64,000 nucleotides of DNA from an uncultured Spirochaetales bacterium (GTDB taxonomy: Bacteria; Spirochaetota; Spirochaetia; Sphaerochaetales; Sphaerochaetaceae): positions 50,234-114,233 of the forward strand of contig CALXRC010000005.1 in the NCBI GenBank assembly GCA_944390865.1, in the 5' to 3' direction. This document shows positions 52,563 to 61,449 of the stretch, piece by piece. A program made the translations under genes and the position numbers. Numbering within the stretch: position 1 is the stretch's first letter; the number at the start of each line of letters is the position of its first letter. The notes beneath the pieces are model-generated. The model was not told where the DNA came from, ran no database searches, and was given only the letters and a program-made list of their open reading frames with translations.

Positions 52563-53454
52563 GCTTTCCCTCTGTTTTCTCAGCCACTCTGAGCTTAGCA
52601 CTCCTGCTCGGAGGATTGAGACTGCATTCTTCTTCACCAGCAACCACAGGGTGTTTGGTGAGCACCTTTACCTGTTTTTCCTCCTCGGCATTTCTCTTGA
52701 AGAACCACTTTACCTGTCTGTCCTCAAGAGAGTGGAATGTGATGACGGCAATCCTTCCCCCAGGCTTCACCACCCTCACGGCTTCCTTCAATGCCGGAGT
52801 AATTCTGTCCAGTTCCCTGTTTACTTCGATTCTTAAAGCCTGAAAGGTACGCGTGGCAGGATTAATGCGGGCGTACCTATAGGCTGGAGGAACCGACTGT
52901 GAGATAATTTCGGCAAGGGCGGCGGAAGATGTGATTCTTCCCTTCTTCCTTTCCTCAACTATTCTCTTTGCAATACGTCTTGAGTAACGCTCTTCAGAAT
53001 ACTGGTAGATCAGATCCGCCAGCTCCTTCTCATCGTACTCATTGACGATTGTTTCCGCGCTCAAACGCTGGTTCAGATCAAGACGCATATCGAGCTTTTC
53101 GTCTTTTCTGAACGAGAACCCTCTGTTTGACTCAGCATAGTGGTAGACACTGATGCCAAGATCAAAGAGGATCATATCGGCTGAGTTGTCTTCAGCCTTT
53201 TCAAGGTAGTCGTTGAACCAGCAGTTCACCGGTTCAAAGCGATTACCGAATTCCTTCATCCTTTCTATGGCCTTTGCCTGAATCCCGCTGTCACGGTCGA
53301 GTCCGATGACCTTGAGCTCAGGGTATGCCTTGAGCATTGCGTATGTATGGCCGCCTTCACCTGTAGTGCAGTCAATCATGACCGGATCATCAGATACAGG
53401 ATGAAGGAAAGAGAGAACCTCTTCTTTCATGACAGGTATGTGGACAATTTCCAT
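52549..53454 (-). CDS. rsmH: 16S rRNA m4C1402 methyltransferase RsmH (MraW)
   Basis: 301 residues. Methylates N4 of C1402 in the 30S decoding centre using S-adenosylmethionine. HIPVMKEEVLSFL, IDCTTGEGGHTYAML (SAM loop), DLGISVYHY..NRGFSFRKDEKLDMRLD and NPATRTFQALRIEVNREL are characteristic. The ATG overlaps the mraZ TGA by one base (TGATG), with GAGAGG upstream. Confidence 0.96.
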   Translation of the reverse strand: MEIVHIPVMKEEVLSFLHPVSDDPVMIDCTTGEGGHTYAMLKAYPELKVIGLDRDSGIQAKAIERMKEFGNRFEPVNCWFNDYLEKAEDNSADMILFDLGISVYHYAESNRGFSFRKDEKLDMRLDLNQRLSAETIVNEYDEKELADLIYQYSEERYSRRIAKRIVEERKKGRITSSAALAEIISQSVPPAYRYARINPATRTFQALRIEVNRELDRITPALKEAVRVVKPGGRIAVITFHSLEDRQVKWFFKRNAEEEKQVKVLTKHPVVAGEEECSLNPPSRSAKLRVAEKTEGKHGKD

Positions 53455-53918
53455 CACACACCTCTCTTGTTTTTAGCCAGTGCTTCTCCAAGGTCCGAGA
53501 TTGAGACATCGTCAGCAGCCAGAAGCTCATTGTATTTTTCAGGATTCCAAATCTCGATGTATTTACCCATCCCCAGGATAGTGACCTCAGATCTGAGGTC
53601 TATCCCGGCGTAGGTTCTTAAGGACTGGGGCAGATTCACTCTTCCGCTGGAATCGAAGTCCAAAGATTGAGAAGAAGAAAGAAAGCGTCTAGTGAACATT
53701 CTTGCTTCAGGAGAGAAAATCTGCATGCCGTCATCGCCCGAAATTGCAAAAGAGAAGGTTTTATCGAAAAAATCAGGGGGAAACAAAGCGATACAGCTTC
53801 CATCAAGTCCTTTAGAGGCGACTACCTGAGAACTTGAAAGGGCAGAGCGCAGCTTGCTGGGGATCATTAAACGTCCCTTATCGTCAACCTTGTTGATGTA
53901 TTCACCGGTCAACAGCAT
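53454..53918 (-). CDS. mraZ: Transcriptional regulator MraZ
   Basis: 154 residues with two SpoVT-AbrB-like repeats (LTGEYINKVDDKGRLMIPSKLR; RFLSSSQSLDFDSSGRVNLPQSLR). MraZ binds repeats upstream of its own gene and represses the dcw operon in E. coli. The R-L-M-I-P and R-V-N-L-P cores are the DNA-contact D-x-x-G-R motifs. AAAGGAG precedes the ATG. First gene of mraZ-rsmH-ftsL-murF-mraY-ftsW-ftsQ-ftsA-ftsZ. Confidence 0.96.
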   Translation of the reverse strand: MLLTGEYINKVDDKGRLMIPSKLRSALSSSQVVASKGLDGSCIALFPPDFFDKTFSFAISGDDGMQIFSPEARMFTRRFLSSSQSLDFDSSGRVNLPQSLRTYAGIDLRSEVTILGMGKYIEIWNPEKYNELLAADDVSISDLGEALAKNKRGV

Positions 53919-53960
53919 CGAGCTCTCTCCTTTCTTGCTCCCACAAATTGGGAATAGTCA

Positions 53961-53997
53961 CCACTAATTACCACTATCTTACCCCATTCTGCCCCAC
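53961..53997 (-). promoter_or_regulatory. MraZ-box repeats upstream of mraZ
   Basis: On the minus strand four TGG-centred boxes in two pairs, each spaced exactly 10 bases: GTGGGG and ATGGGG (53997-53982), then AGTGGT and AGTGGT (53974-53960). A further TCCCACAAATTGGGA palindrome lies at 53938-53952. This matches the 10-base-spaced TGGG repeats bound by MraZ in E. coli and implies autoregulation. Confidence 0.65.
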
Positions 53998-53999
53998 TT

Positions 54000-54268
54000 T
54001 GGGCGGAGAATAAACAAAATAAAACTCAGCGGAATGCGAGAGGGAGGCAGAAACTGGTTAATGAATATTCAGTAGTAAACTTGAGGGAATTTCTTCCATC
54101 TGTTTGCCTCTAATCAAATTACTGCTTATGCATTTTTCCATCAGCTCATCAGAGAATTTTGTTTGTGACGCAGTCCGCTGTCCTTGCAGCGTGATGTGGG
54201 AAAACAGTGGGAAAAACGGCGCGTTTTCCGGCTTCTGCGGCGCTGGAGAACGGGAATGAAGGGGGTTT
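54000..54268. other. Intergenic region between mraZ and the fadD leader, with one hairpin
   Basis: No convincing gene. A weak plus-strand frame (54184-54396) lacks family signs and a ribosome site. Two direct repeats, GTGGGAAAA at 54196 and 54207, are spaced 11 bases, followed by a hairpin GGAAAAACG / CGTTTTCC (54210-54229, one bulge). Confidence 0.4.
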
Positions 54269-54356
54269 CAGGCCAGAAACTGATCAGGATTTTTCCTATA
54301 CAAATCAGACGATTTTGTATGTTCTGTCGGATTTTGGCCTGCAGGCACAGTTTTTT
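54269..54356 (+). ncRNA. Candidate structured RNA upstream of fadD
   Basis: A closed multi-stem fold can be drawn by hand: P1 pairs CAGGCCA(G)AAA (54269-54279) with TTTTGGCCTG (54332-54341), 10 bp with one bulge; inside are P2 AGGA-TTTT-TCCT (54286-54297) and P3 ATACAAATC-AGAC-GATTTTGTAT (54298-54320), 9 bp with one bulge. The 3' arm of P1 overlaps GCCTGCAGGC, followed after ACAG by six T (54351-54356), a weak terminator-like end. This could be a cis-acting leader or a small RNA; no known family is recognised. Confidence 0.35.
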
Positions 54357-54363
54357 GCTTCAT

Positions 54364-54409
54364 ATGGCAGAACTGCCATTTGACTTAAAAGTTTAGTTTC
54401 TGTTTATTT
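54364..54409 (+). promoter_or_regulatory. fadD promoter with adjoining palindromic operator candidate
   Basis: -35 TTGACT (54380-54385), 18-base spacer, -10 TTATTT (54404-54409). Directly upstream, touching the -35, is the perfect palindrome ATGGCAG-AA-CTGCCAT (54364-54379), a likely regulator site. The leader carries GAGG before the ATG. Confidence 0.5.
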
Positions 54410-54425
54410 TTCTAGTGAGGATGTT

Positions 54426-56141
54426 ATGAACAACAAGATCGAAAATGAGTTAAGCAGGTACCGCGGAAAATTCTTTTCAGGCCAGTGGCCGACAATTTAC
54501 CAGATGTTCTCGATCACAGCATCACGCTTCCCTGATCATCCATGCTTTACAGCATTCAACCCTGAGAGGGAAAGCTATTCCTTTTCTCAGGCAGACACAC
54601 TGATCAGAAAGCTTGCATCCCGCCTGATCGCTTCAGGAGTCAATCCCGGCGATAAGGTTGCGCTGAACGGAAAGAACTCAATTCAATGGGCAGTAGGATA
54701 TCTTGCAATAAACTATGCAGGAGCTGTCGTTGTTCCGGTTGACAACCAGCTCAGAATTGAACGCTTCGAAGCGCTCAGCAGGTTTGCGGACACTGTCTTC
54801 CTGATTGCCGACGCAGATGTTGTCACCAAGGTGGACAAGAGCACAGACTGGTACAGAGGGCTGAAAGGAGTAGTCACGCTGACCGGCTCGCTGGAAGGCA
54901 TTCCCGGAGCTTTCTCTGACTGGAATGGGGAGCTCTTCCAGCCGCGTTCTGTTGATGAGAACGCGCTTGCGGCGATCCTGTTCACAAGCGGCACGACCGG
55001 AAATGAGAAAGGAGCCATGCTGACAAACAGGAACATTGTCAGTGATGTGTACACGACTTCTGCAGACATGCCTGCTGATGAGACGGACACAACCTATGCG
55101 CTTCTTCCGCTCCACCACTCCTACACCTGCACAACAGTAATGCTTGAAGCAATCAAGTTCGGGGCCCAGTGCATTTTTGCCCACGGCATCATCGTCTCGA
55201 AAATGCTTCATGACCTGAAGCGTGGAAAAGTCACAATCTTCATGGGAATCCCGCTTCTGTACAACAAGCTTCTGAGCGCTGTGATGAAGGAAGTCAGATC
55301 AAAGGGCGTGATTACATATGCGCTTGTGCGCACAATCATGAAGATCAACGGCTTTTTCAAGCGTCACTTCAACCTTAACCCCTTCAGAGGTTTTTTCAAC
55401 AGGCAGATTCTCTCAAAGATCGGAATGGATCACAACAAGTTCCTGATCTGCGGAGCAGGTCCCCTCTCCTCTAAGGTTTTCAGGGCGTATCAGGAAATGG
55501 GACTTGATTTCCTGCAGGGCTACGGCCTTACAGAGGCTTCCCCGGTGCTGACGCTCAACCCGATTGACAGATTCAAGGTCAACTCCATCGGAAAGGCCCT
55601 GCCGATGATGGACATCATCATCGCCGACCCGGATGAAGAAGGCATCGGAGAGATCAGGGTCAAGGGACCGAATATCACCAGCGGCTATTACAAGGACAGG
55701 GAAAACACTGAAAAGCTCTTTGATGAAAACGGCTATATGAAGACAGGCGACCTGGCCAGCGTTGACAAGGACGGCTACTTCATCCTGAGAGGAAGAGCCA
55801 AGAACCTTATTGTCACGGAAGGCGGAAAGAACGTCTACCCTGAGGAGATCGAGGATGCCTTCCAGACTTATGACAACATTGAGCAGATAATGGTGCGCGG
55901 CTTCCAGCAGAAACCGGATGTGCCATCTGAGGCAATTGAGGCCCTGATCTATCCGAACCAGCAGTATTACAAGGACAAAGGCTTTGATGACGCAAAGATC
56001 AGAGAAGACATTGAGAACTGCGTCAGGACTGTCAACAAGAACCTGCTTGGATACAAGAAGATCGAGAAGATCACGATTCTTGACAAGCCGATGGACATGA
56101 CGACAACGCAGAAAATCAAGCGCGGTTCTGTCAAGGTCTGA
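54426..56141 (+). CDS. fadD: Long-chain acyl-CoA synthetase / AMP-forming ligase
   Basis: 571 residues. It activates fatty acids with ATP to acyl-AMP and then acyl-CoA. ANL-superfamily motifs: A3 AILFTSGTTGNEKGAMLTNRN (about 177-197), A5 GYGLTEASPVLTL, A7 YMKTGDLASVDKDGYFILRGRAKNLIV (containing TGD and the hinge R-G-R), and VYPEEIEDAF. The C-terminal Lys is in TTQKIKRGSVKV. Single-gene unit with its own promoter and terminator, divergent from mraZ. Substrate chain length cannot be read; an acyl-ACP ligase for lipid recycling is an alternative. Confidence 0.88.
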   Translation: MNNKIENELSRYRGKFFSGQWPTIYQMFSITASRFPDHPCFTAFNPERESYSFSQADTLIRKLASRLIASGVNPGDKVALNGKNSIQWAVGYLAINYAGAVVVPVDNQLRIERFEALSRFADTVFLIADADVVTKVDKSTDWYRGLKGVVTLTGSLEGIPGAFSDWNGELFQPRSVDENALAAILFTSGTTGNEKGAMLTNRNIVSDVYTTSADMPADETDTTYALLPLHHSYTCTTVMLEAIKFGAQCIFAHGIIVSKMLHDLKRGKVTIFMGIPLLYNKLLSAVMKEVRSKGVITYALVRTIMKINGFFKRHFNLNPFRGFFNRQILSKIGMDHNKFLICGAGPLSSKVFRAYQEMGLDFLQGYGLTEASPVLTLNPIDRFKVNSIGKALPMMDIIIADPDEEGIGEIRVKGPNITSGYYKDRENTEKLFDENGYMKTGDLASVDKDGYFILRGRAKNLIVTEGGKNVYPEEIEDAFQTYDNIEQIMVRGFQQKPDVPSEAIEALIYPNQQYYKDKGFDDAKIREDIENCVRTVNKNLLGYKKIEKITILDKPMDMTTTQKIKRGSVKV

Positions 56142-56150
56142 AAAAAGAAA

Positions 56151-56193
56151 GACCTGCCGGTGAATTAAGTCATCAGGCAGGTCTTATCTTTTA
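56151..56193 (+). terminator. Bidirectional terminator between fadD and mutS
   Basis: Perfect 8-bp stem GACCTGCC / GGCAGGTC with a 17-base loop; followed on the plus strand by TTATCTTTT and on the minus strand by TTTCTTTTTT. A separate 7-bp palindrome, GCGGACTTAGTCCGC (56198-56212), lies between it and the mutS stop. Confidence 0.85.
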
Positions 56194-56215
56194 TGGGGCG
56201 GACTTAGTCCGCAGA

Positions 56216-58795
56216 TCACTTTTCCGCTTTCAATCTCTCCTGAAGCTTTGTGATCAGTATCATCGCATCAAGCGGCGTTGAAGAGCTGACGTCAAAGTCA
56301 GCAATCTGATCAAGAATTTCATCCCTGGCATCAGAGGAAACAGCGCCGGAGTCGACAAACAGGTCAAGCTGACTGGCAGAAGCGCTCATGGAATAGTCTG
56401 CAAAGTGCTTTTTCTGGAAAGCAGAGGCATCCCTGATCACAGAAGACGGAATGCCGGCCATTCTTGCAACATGAAGACCGTAGCTGCTTTCCGCAACTCC
56501 TGGTATGACCTTGCGGCGGAAAATGATTCCGCTGCGGTCCTGAAAGACCTCAAGGGTCAGCAGCTGCATCTCGCTTGTATCCATCATCGTCAGCTCATGG
56601 TAATGCGTGGCAAAAAGCGTGACAGCATTCAGGTGCTGCAGATACTTCATGATCGCATAGGCAATGCTCATTCCGTCCTGAGTGCTTGTTCCCCTTCCTA
56701 TCTCATCCATTATCACAAAGCTGGAAGCTGTAGCATTGCGAAGAATATAGGCAGCTTCCTGCATTTCTACAAGGAAGGTGCTTTCTCCCCTGGCCAGGTT
56801 GTCAGAAGCTCCTACGCGGCAGAAGATCCTGTCTGTCAGCGGAATGACAGCCTTTGATGCCGGCACAAAGCAGCCGATATGGGCCAGAAGGATGATAAGG
56901 GCATTCTGTCTGAGATAAGTGGACTTGCCTGCCATGTTCGGCCCTGTGATCAGGGCAAAGCGCGAATCATGCGAGCTGAACGAATTGGCGATGAAGCCTG
57001 AGCGTGCAATGTTCTGCTCCACAACAGGATGGCGCCCATCTGTGATCTCCAGCTCGCCTCCGTCGGTCAGGACCGGCCTCACATAGCCGTAAAGGGCTGA
57101 GACTTCCGCAAAGCTCTGGTAAACATCAAGCCTGGCAAACATGCGGCCGATCATGGCAAGATCTCTGGAAAGCACTGCTGCCTGACTGACTATCGAAAGA
57201 TAAATCGCCCTCTCCTTTTCCACAGCGCTTGCTTCTGCGCTGTTGATCTTTTCCTCTAGATCTGACAGCTCAGGCGTTGTGAATCTTTCTCCGCCAACCA
57301 GCGTCTGACGGCGCACGAAATAATCAGGCACCCTGTTCAGCTGCCCTTTGGGAACCTCAAGGTAAACTCCTATTATCCTGTTTTCTCCGCACTTGAGTAT
57401 GCTTATTCCGGTCTCCTGCTTTATCCTCTCAAGGTAGCTGCTGAGCAGTCCCGCTCCGTCAGCATGAACCTTTCTCAGCTCATCCAGCTCACTGTCAAAG
57501 CCCGGCAGGATGACATTTCCGCTGTCCCTGTCGTTGGTGCATTCGGGATTGACAGCAGCCTCAATTGTACGTGCCAGGGCCAGGAGCGCTTCAGGGTCTG
57601 CAAGAGAGCGGTCAAGCAGCTTGAAATACTCTTCCCTTTCACTTACCAGAGAGAAAAAGGAATAAAGGCTTTCCTTAATGGAAATCAGGTCACGGACGAC
57701 AGAGCGCTTCATTTCAAGCTTGGATGAGAGCCTGATGAGATCAGCGCTGTTTGAAAGGAGCGCTCTCAGCCTCTTTCTTTCATCAATGTCATCAAAGAAA
57801 AAACCGGTCCAGTCAAGGCGGCTCTCAATTTCCGCCTTGTCTGAAAGCGGCTTGAGAATAAACTCCTTCAGCAGTCTGCTGCCGGCTGCAGTGCGGGTAT
57901 GGTTGACTGCGGAAAACAGGGTGAACTTCGCCGTTCCGCTGCTCAGGGATCTGACAAGCTCGAGATTCCTGCAGGTCGCCTCATCCAGCAGCATCTGCCC
58001 TGAATCATCTATTATCCTGATATTCTCGATCTGTGGCAGTTCACTCCTGCTCATCTGGCTGATATATAAGAAAAGAGCGCCGCAGGGAGAAAGCAGGCTG
58101 TCCTTTTCACTAAAGCCGAAGGCTGATACTGAGTCGCATTTCATGAAGGAACAGATCTGTTTTGTCCCTTCCTTGACGCTGAAATACCAGGCTGGAAGCT
58201 TTGTGATTATCCTGCCCTTTTCATCAAGCAGCGAGCGCAGTGCCTTGTCAGTGAAATACAGATCATCGCTGATGATGATCTCGGCAATGGACATTGTCTC
58301 TATCAGGGCAGACAGAGAGGCATAGTTCTGATCCTTTTTAAGCCTCTTGGCATAGAACCTTCCCGAGGGAAGATCACAGAATGCTGTCAGCACCTCTGAC
58401 TTGCTGACATCAATTGAAAGGACATAGTTGTCGCTGAAGGAATCCAGGTACTCATCATCAATGACTGTACCCGGGGTATAGACCTGAATGACCTCTCTCT
58501 TTGCGAGCTCCTTTGAAGACTGCGGCAATGTCAGCTGCTCGCACACTGCGACTTTCTTTCCCGCATCCAGAAGCCGTTTCAGGTAGTTTGCCGCCGCATG
58601 ATACGGAATGCCGCACATAGGAGCCGAGCCCCTATGTGTCAGCGTGAGATTAAGAAGACGCGATACCTCAACGGCATCGCTGTCAAACATTTCGTAGAAA
58701 TCCCCGAGCCTGAAGAACAGTACTTCATCAGGATGCTGCTGCTTTATCTCCTGATACTGTCTCATCATCGGAGTAAGATCAGTTTTTTCCGCCAT
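56216..58795 (-). CDS. mutS: DNA mismatch repair protein MutS
   Basis: 859 residues. MutS recognises mismatches and small loops and recruits MutL. The N-terminal mismatch-contact motif F-Y-E is in LGDFYEMFDSDAVEVSRLLNLTLT; the ATPase domain has Walker A TGPNMAGKSTYLRQ, ESTFLVEMQEAAYIL and Walker B FVIMDEIGRGTSTQDG, then LFATHYHEL. The C-terminus has the helix-turn-helix dimer region. It follows bamA by 12 bases on the same strand. Confidence 0.97.
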   Translation of the reverse strand: MAEKTDLTPMMRQYQEIKQQHPDEVLFFRLGDFYEMFDSDAVEVSRLLNLTLTHRGSAPMCGIPYHAAANYLKRLLDAGKKVAVCEQLTLPQSSKELAKREVIQVYTPGTVIDDEYLDSFSDNYVLSIDVSKSEVLTAFCDLPSGRFYAKRLKKDQNYASLSALIETMSIAEIIISDDLYFTDKALRSLLDEKGRIITKLPAWYFSVKEGTKQICSFMKCDSVSAFGFSEKDSLLSPCGALFLYISQMSRSELPQIENIRIIDDSGQMLLDEATCRNLELVRSLSSGTAKFTLFSAVNHTRTAAGSRLLKEFILKPLSDKAEIESRLDWTGFFFDDIDERKRLRALLSNSADLIRLSSKLEMKRSVVRDLISIKESLYSFFSLVSEREEYFKLLDRSLADPEALLALARTIEAAVNPECTNDRDSGNVILPGFDSELDELRKVHADGAGLLSSYLERIKQETGISILKCGENRIIGVYLEVPKGQLNRVPDYFVRRQTLVGGERFTTPELSDLEEKINSAEASAVEKERAIYLSIVSQAAVLSRDLAMIGRMFARLDVYQSFAEVSALYGYVRPVLTDGGELEITDGRHPVVEQNIARSGFIANSFSSHDSRFALITGPNMAGKSTYLRQNALIILLAHIGCFVPASKAVIPLTDRIFCRVGASDNLARGESTFLVEMQEAAYILRNATASSFVIMDEIGRGTSTQDGMSIAYAIMKYLQHLNAVTLFATHYHELTMMDTSEMQLLTLEVFQDRSGIIFRRKVIPGVAESSYGLHVARMAGIPSSVIRDASAFQKKHFADYSMSASASQLDLFVDSGAVSSDARDEILDQIADFDVSSSTPLDAMILITKLQERLKAEK

Positions 58796-58807
58796 CAGAC
58801 CAAGATT

Positions 58808-61369
58808 TTAATAAATCGAAGTTGTGATTGCAAGAACGATCTCACCTCCGAGGAAGGCTCCGTCGTTGAAGCGGAAGCCGTCAACGTTGTCATAGTTGGC
58901 AGTCTTTGCCCAGTACAGGCCAAGCGGGAATCCGGGAATTCTCAGCTTGATTCCAAAGCCGCCGGAGAAGTACCATCTCAGGTCGCCAAAGCCGTTCATC
59001 TCGTCCACATAGTCATAAATCCCGTCTGCAGAGAGATAGCCTTCAACGTTCAGGACGTTCCTCACAAGAGGATAGGACAGCTCAAGCTGATTGTGCCAGA
59101 TCATGCCCTGATCAAGGACTGTTCCGAAGCCGCGGCCTGTATTCATGCCGTCAAGATAGAGCATTTCATATCTTGTCGCACCCTGCTGCGGAGTATACCA
59201 GCCCCAGCCGCTGCCATTGGTGTCGTTGTTGTTCCAGAACTGCGGCAGCATGATGGAGAATGAAGTGGTGGCAGAGAAGACAAGACTGCTGCTTCTGCCC
59301 TCCTCGTTCACATATGTGAAGAGAGGAACGTAGCCGGCAGCTGAAAGGGAGATCCTGTTGTAGTTGGAAAGACCTCCCAGGAAACCTCCGGCATATGTGT
59401 AGCTTGCAGACAGGAGATAACCTCTGGTCGTATCTGTGACAAGGTCTCTTCCATCCCAGGCAATTGAGAGCGAGAGCTTGTTTGAGAACTGCCATCTGTC
59501 ATGATACTTCTTGATCAGCAGTTCATACGGATCATACATATCATCATAGACAGCATGGGACAGTCCGATTGAAAGGCCGGCGGAGATGGAAAGATCGCCA
59601 GGTCTGAAGTTGAATGTGTATCCTGTCGAATAACCGAGCGAGAATGAGTAGAAATCATAGCTCATGAGGTCGCTTGCTGCACTTGTTCTTTTACCAGCTG
59701 CCTGCCATGCTGCATTAGAATAAATGCCATCACCAAGCGGGAAGGTTTTATTGTCCCTATCACGGCCATCGTAATAATCAGATCCTCTTCCAAGCTGAAG
59801 CACATTATCTCTCACAGAGCGCTCAAAGCTGAAGGAAAGGCCGTTTGACCATCTCTTGCTGCCTACCCAGTCATCTGACAATGACATTGTGATTGACTGC
59901 GTGTCAGGAGAAAGGGTTGTTCCGACCGAGAAGTCCCTTCCTGTTCCGAAGATGTTGGTGTCAGACCACTGGAGGAAGCCGGAGACAGGGAAGCCGTCAA
60001 CTGTTCCGCCGAATGTAGCTCCGAACTGAAGCTGCATCTGATTGCCCTCTTCCACCGCAATCTCCAGGATGACGCCGTTTTCTGTCTCGCCCTGATAAAG
60101 GCCTGTCGAGATATCGGTGACAAGACCTGTGTTGAGGATATTGAGTCCGGATGCCTGCAGGGCGGCCTGTGAGAATACATCTCCGACCTGAAGTTCAAGC
60201 TCACGCTCGATGACATAAGGCTTTGTCTTTGTCAGTCCGGTGATGACAATGCGCTCAATGACGGACTGCCCGCTCTCAGTAATCTGAAGGTTGTAGTTTA
60301 TTGTATGGTTTGCCTCATCCCTCGTGATGACAGGATTGATCATTGTCTGGATGTATCCTTCATCGTAATAAAGCGAAGCTATGGCCTGGATCTGTGCGAC
60401 CACGTCGCTCTGGTTGTGTACCACGCCGGGCCTGAGGTAGATCTCATTCTGGATGTCCTCATCGCTGAAGACAGAATTTCCTTCAAATGAAATCGAGCCA
60501 AGCAGCCACTGGCTGCCTTCATTGACAGTGATGTTGACAGCGACCATATGATACTTGTCATCCGGCTGGGTGACGTCTTCCAGAGTATAGCCGTCAATCA
60601 CGCAGTCAATGTAGCCGTTGTCATTATAATATGAGAGCAGGACCTGCATGTCCTGATCCATTGTGGAGGCGACAAAGTTTCCTGAACGGAAGAAGCTTCT
60701 CTCCTTGCTTGTCATCTCCTTCTTCAGCTCCTTCGCGCTGAACGCGGCGTTGCCTGTGAAGTTGATTGATTCAATCTTGTACTGAGGTCCCTCATTGATC
60801 TCATAGACAATTCTTACAGTATTGTTCTCATCATTGATCTCGCTGTAGGCGCTGACTGTGGCCTCTGCAAAACCGCGGGAATAATAATACTGCTGAACCA
60901 TCGCTGAGTTTGCCCTGAGCAGGCCGGGAGAGAAATAATCTCCGGTCTGTATGCCCTGCTCGTCAGTAAGGGTCCTGGCATTGATCTCATTGTTGCCAGC
61001 AAAAGCCACTTCAGTGACAAGCGTAAGCTCATGAAGGGAGATCTCTATCGTTATTCCGCCAGTGGCAGGATTGAGAACCATATTGAAACCGGCCACATAC
61101 TCGAGCCAGGGCTGGGCATAAAGAAGATTTGATATCTCGCTCTCCAGTTCTGGAGTGAAAGTCTGTCCGATATATGGTCTGAGCAGATTGTTGAGCGTTC
61201 TAGCTTCAACATGCTGCAGGCCGACATAAGAAAAGCCGTCAATTGTACGGTCATACCACCAGGTACCAGTGAGTTCAGAATCTGCAGCTGTCTGGGTGGT
61301 GTCATCCGCCCAAAGCGGCGTGAAGGCACACAGCACAGCCAAGAGAATCAGTACGATTTTTCTGCTCAT
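58808..61369 (-). CDS. bamA: Outer-membrane assembly factor BamA (Omp85)
   Basis: 853 residues from the ATG at 61369, set by AAGGAG 8 bases upstream. Signal peptide to about residue 22. Five POTRA domains follow (about 30-430), with typical openings such as YKIESINFTGNAAFSAKEL and QWLLGSISFEGNSVFSDEDI. The C-terminal 16-strand barrel begins near residue 435 (GATFGGTVDGFPVSGFLQWSDTNIFGTG). The L6 R-G-F motif is present as GRGFG. It inserts beta-barrel proteins into the outer membrane. It lies between tamB and mutS; a skp gene, recalled here in Treponema, is absent. Confidence 0.95.
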   Translation of the reverse strand: MSRKIVLILLAVLCAFTPLWADDTTQTAADSELTGTWWYDRTIDGFSYVGLQHVEARTLNNLLRPYIGQTFTPELESEISNLLYAQPWLEYVAGFNMVLNPATGGITIEISLHELTLVTEVAFAGNNEINARTLTDEQGIQTGDYFSPGLLRANSAMVQQYYYSRGFAEATVSAYSEINDENNTVRIVYEINEGPQYKIESINFTGNAAFSAKELKKEMTSKERSFFRSGNFVASTMDQDMQVLLSYYNDNGYIDCVIDGYTLEDVTQPDDKYHMVAVNITVNEGSQWLLGSISFEGNSVFSDEDIQNEIYLRPGVVHNQSDVVAQIQAIASLYYDEGYIQTMINPVITRDEANHTINYNLQITESGQSVIERIVITGLTKTKPYVIERELELQVGDVFSQAALQASGLNILNTGLVTDISTGLYQGETENGVILEIAVEEGNQMQLQFGATFGGTVDGFPVSGFLQWSDTNIFGTGRDFSVGTTLSPDTQSITMSLSDDWVGSKRWSNGLSFSFERSVRDNVLQLGRGSDYYDGRDRDNKTFPLGDGIYSNAAWQAAGKRTSAASDLMSYDFYSFSLGYSTGYTFNFRPGDLSISAGLSIGLSHAVYDDMYDPYELLIKKYHDRWQFSNKLSLSIAWDGRDLVTDTTRGYLLSASYTYAGGFLGGLSNYNRISLSAAGYVPLFTYVNEEGRSSSLVFSATTSFSIMLPQFWNNNDTNGSGWGWYTPQQGATRYEMLYLDGMNTGRGFGTVLDQGMIWHNQLELSYPLVRNVLNVEGYLSADGIYDYVDEMNGFGDLRWYFSGGFGIKLRIPGFPLGLYWAKTANYDNVDGFRFNDGAFLGGEIVLAITTSIY

Positions 61370-61449
61370 TAACATAACTCCTTGCCTCAATATATAGGAA
61401 AAAGACCAAAAAGACCACAAAAAATGTTCATACACCTATAACCTGGAAA

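Noticed and set aside
54196..54216. GTGGGAAAA direct repeats as a second MraZ site
   Set aside because: Spacing is 11 rather than 10 bases, on the opposite strand and 200 bases from mraZ; only two copies.
54184..54396. Plus-strand 70-codon frame upstream of fadD
   Set aside because: No ribosome site, basic and Cys-rich nonsense-like composition, and it overlaps stem structures.
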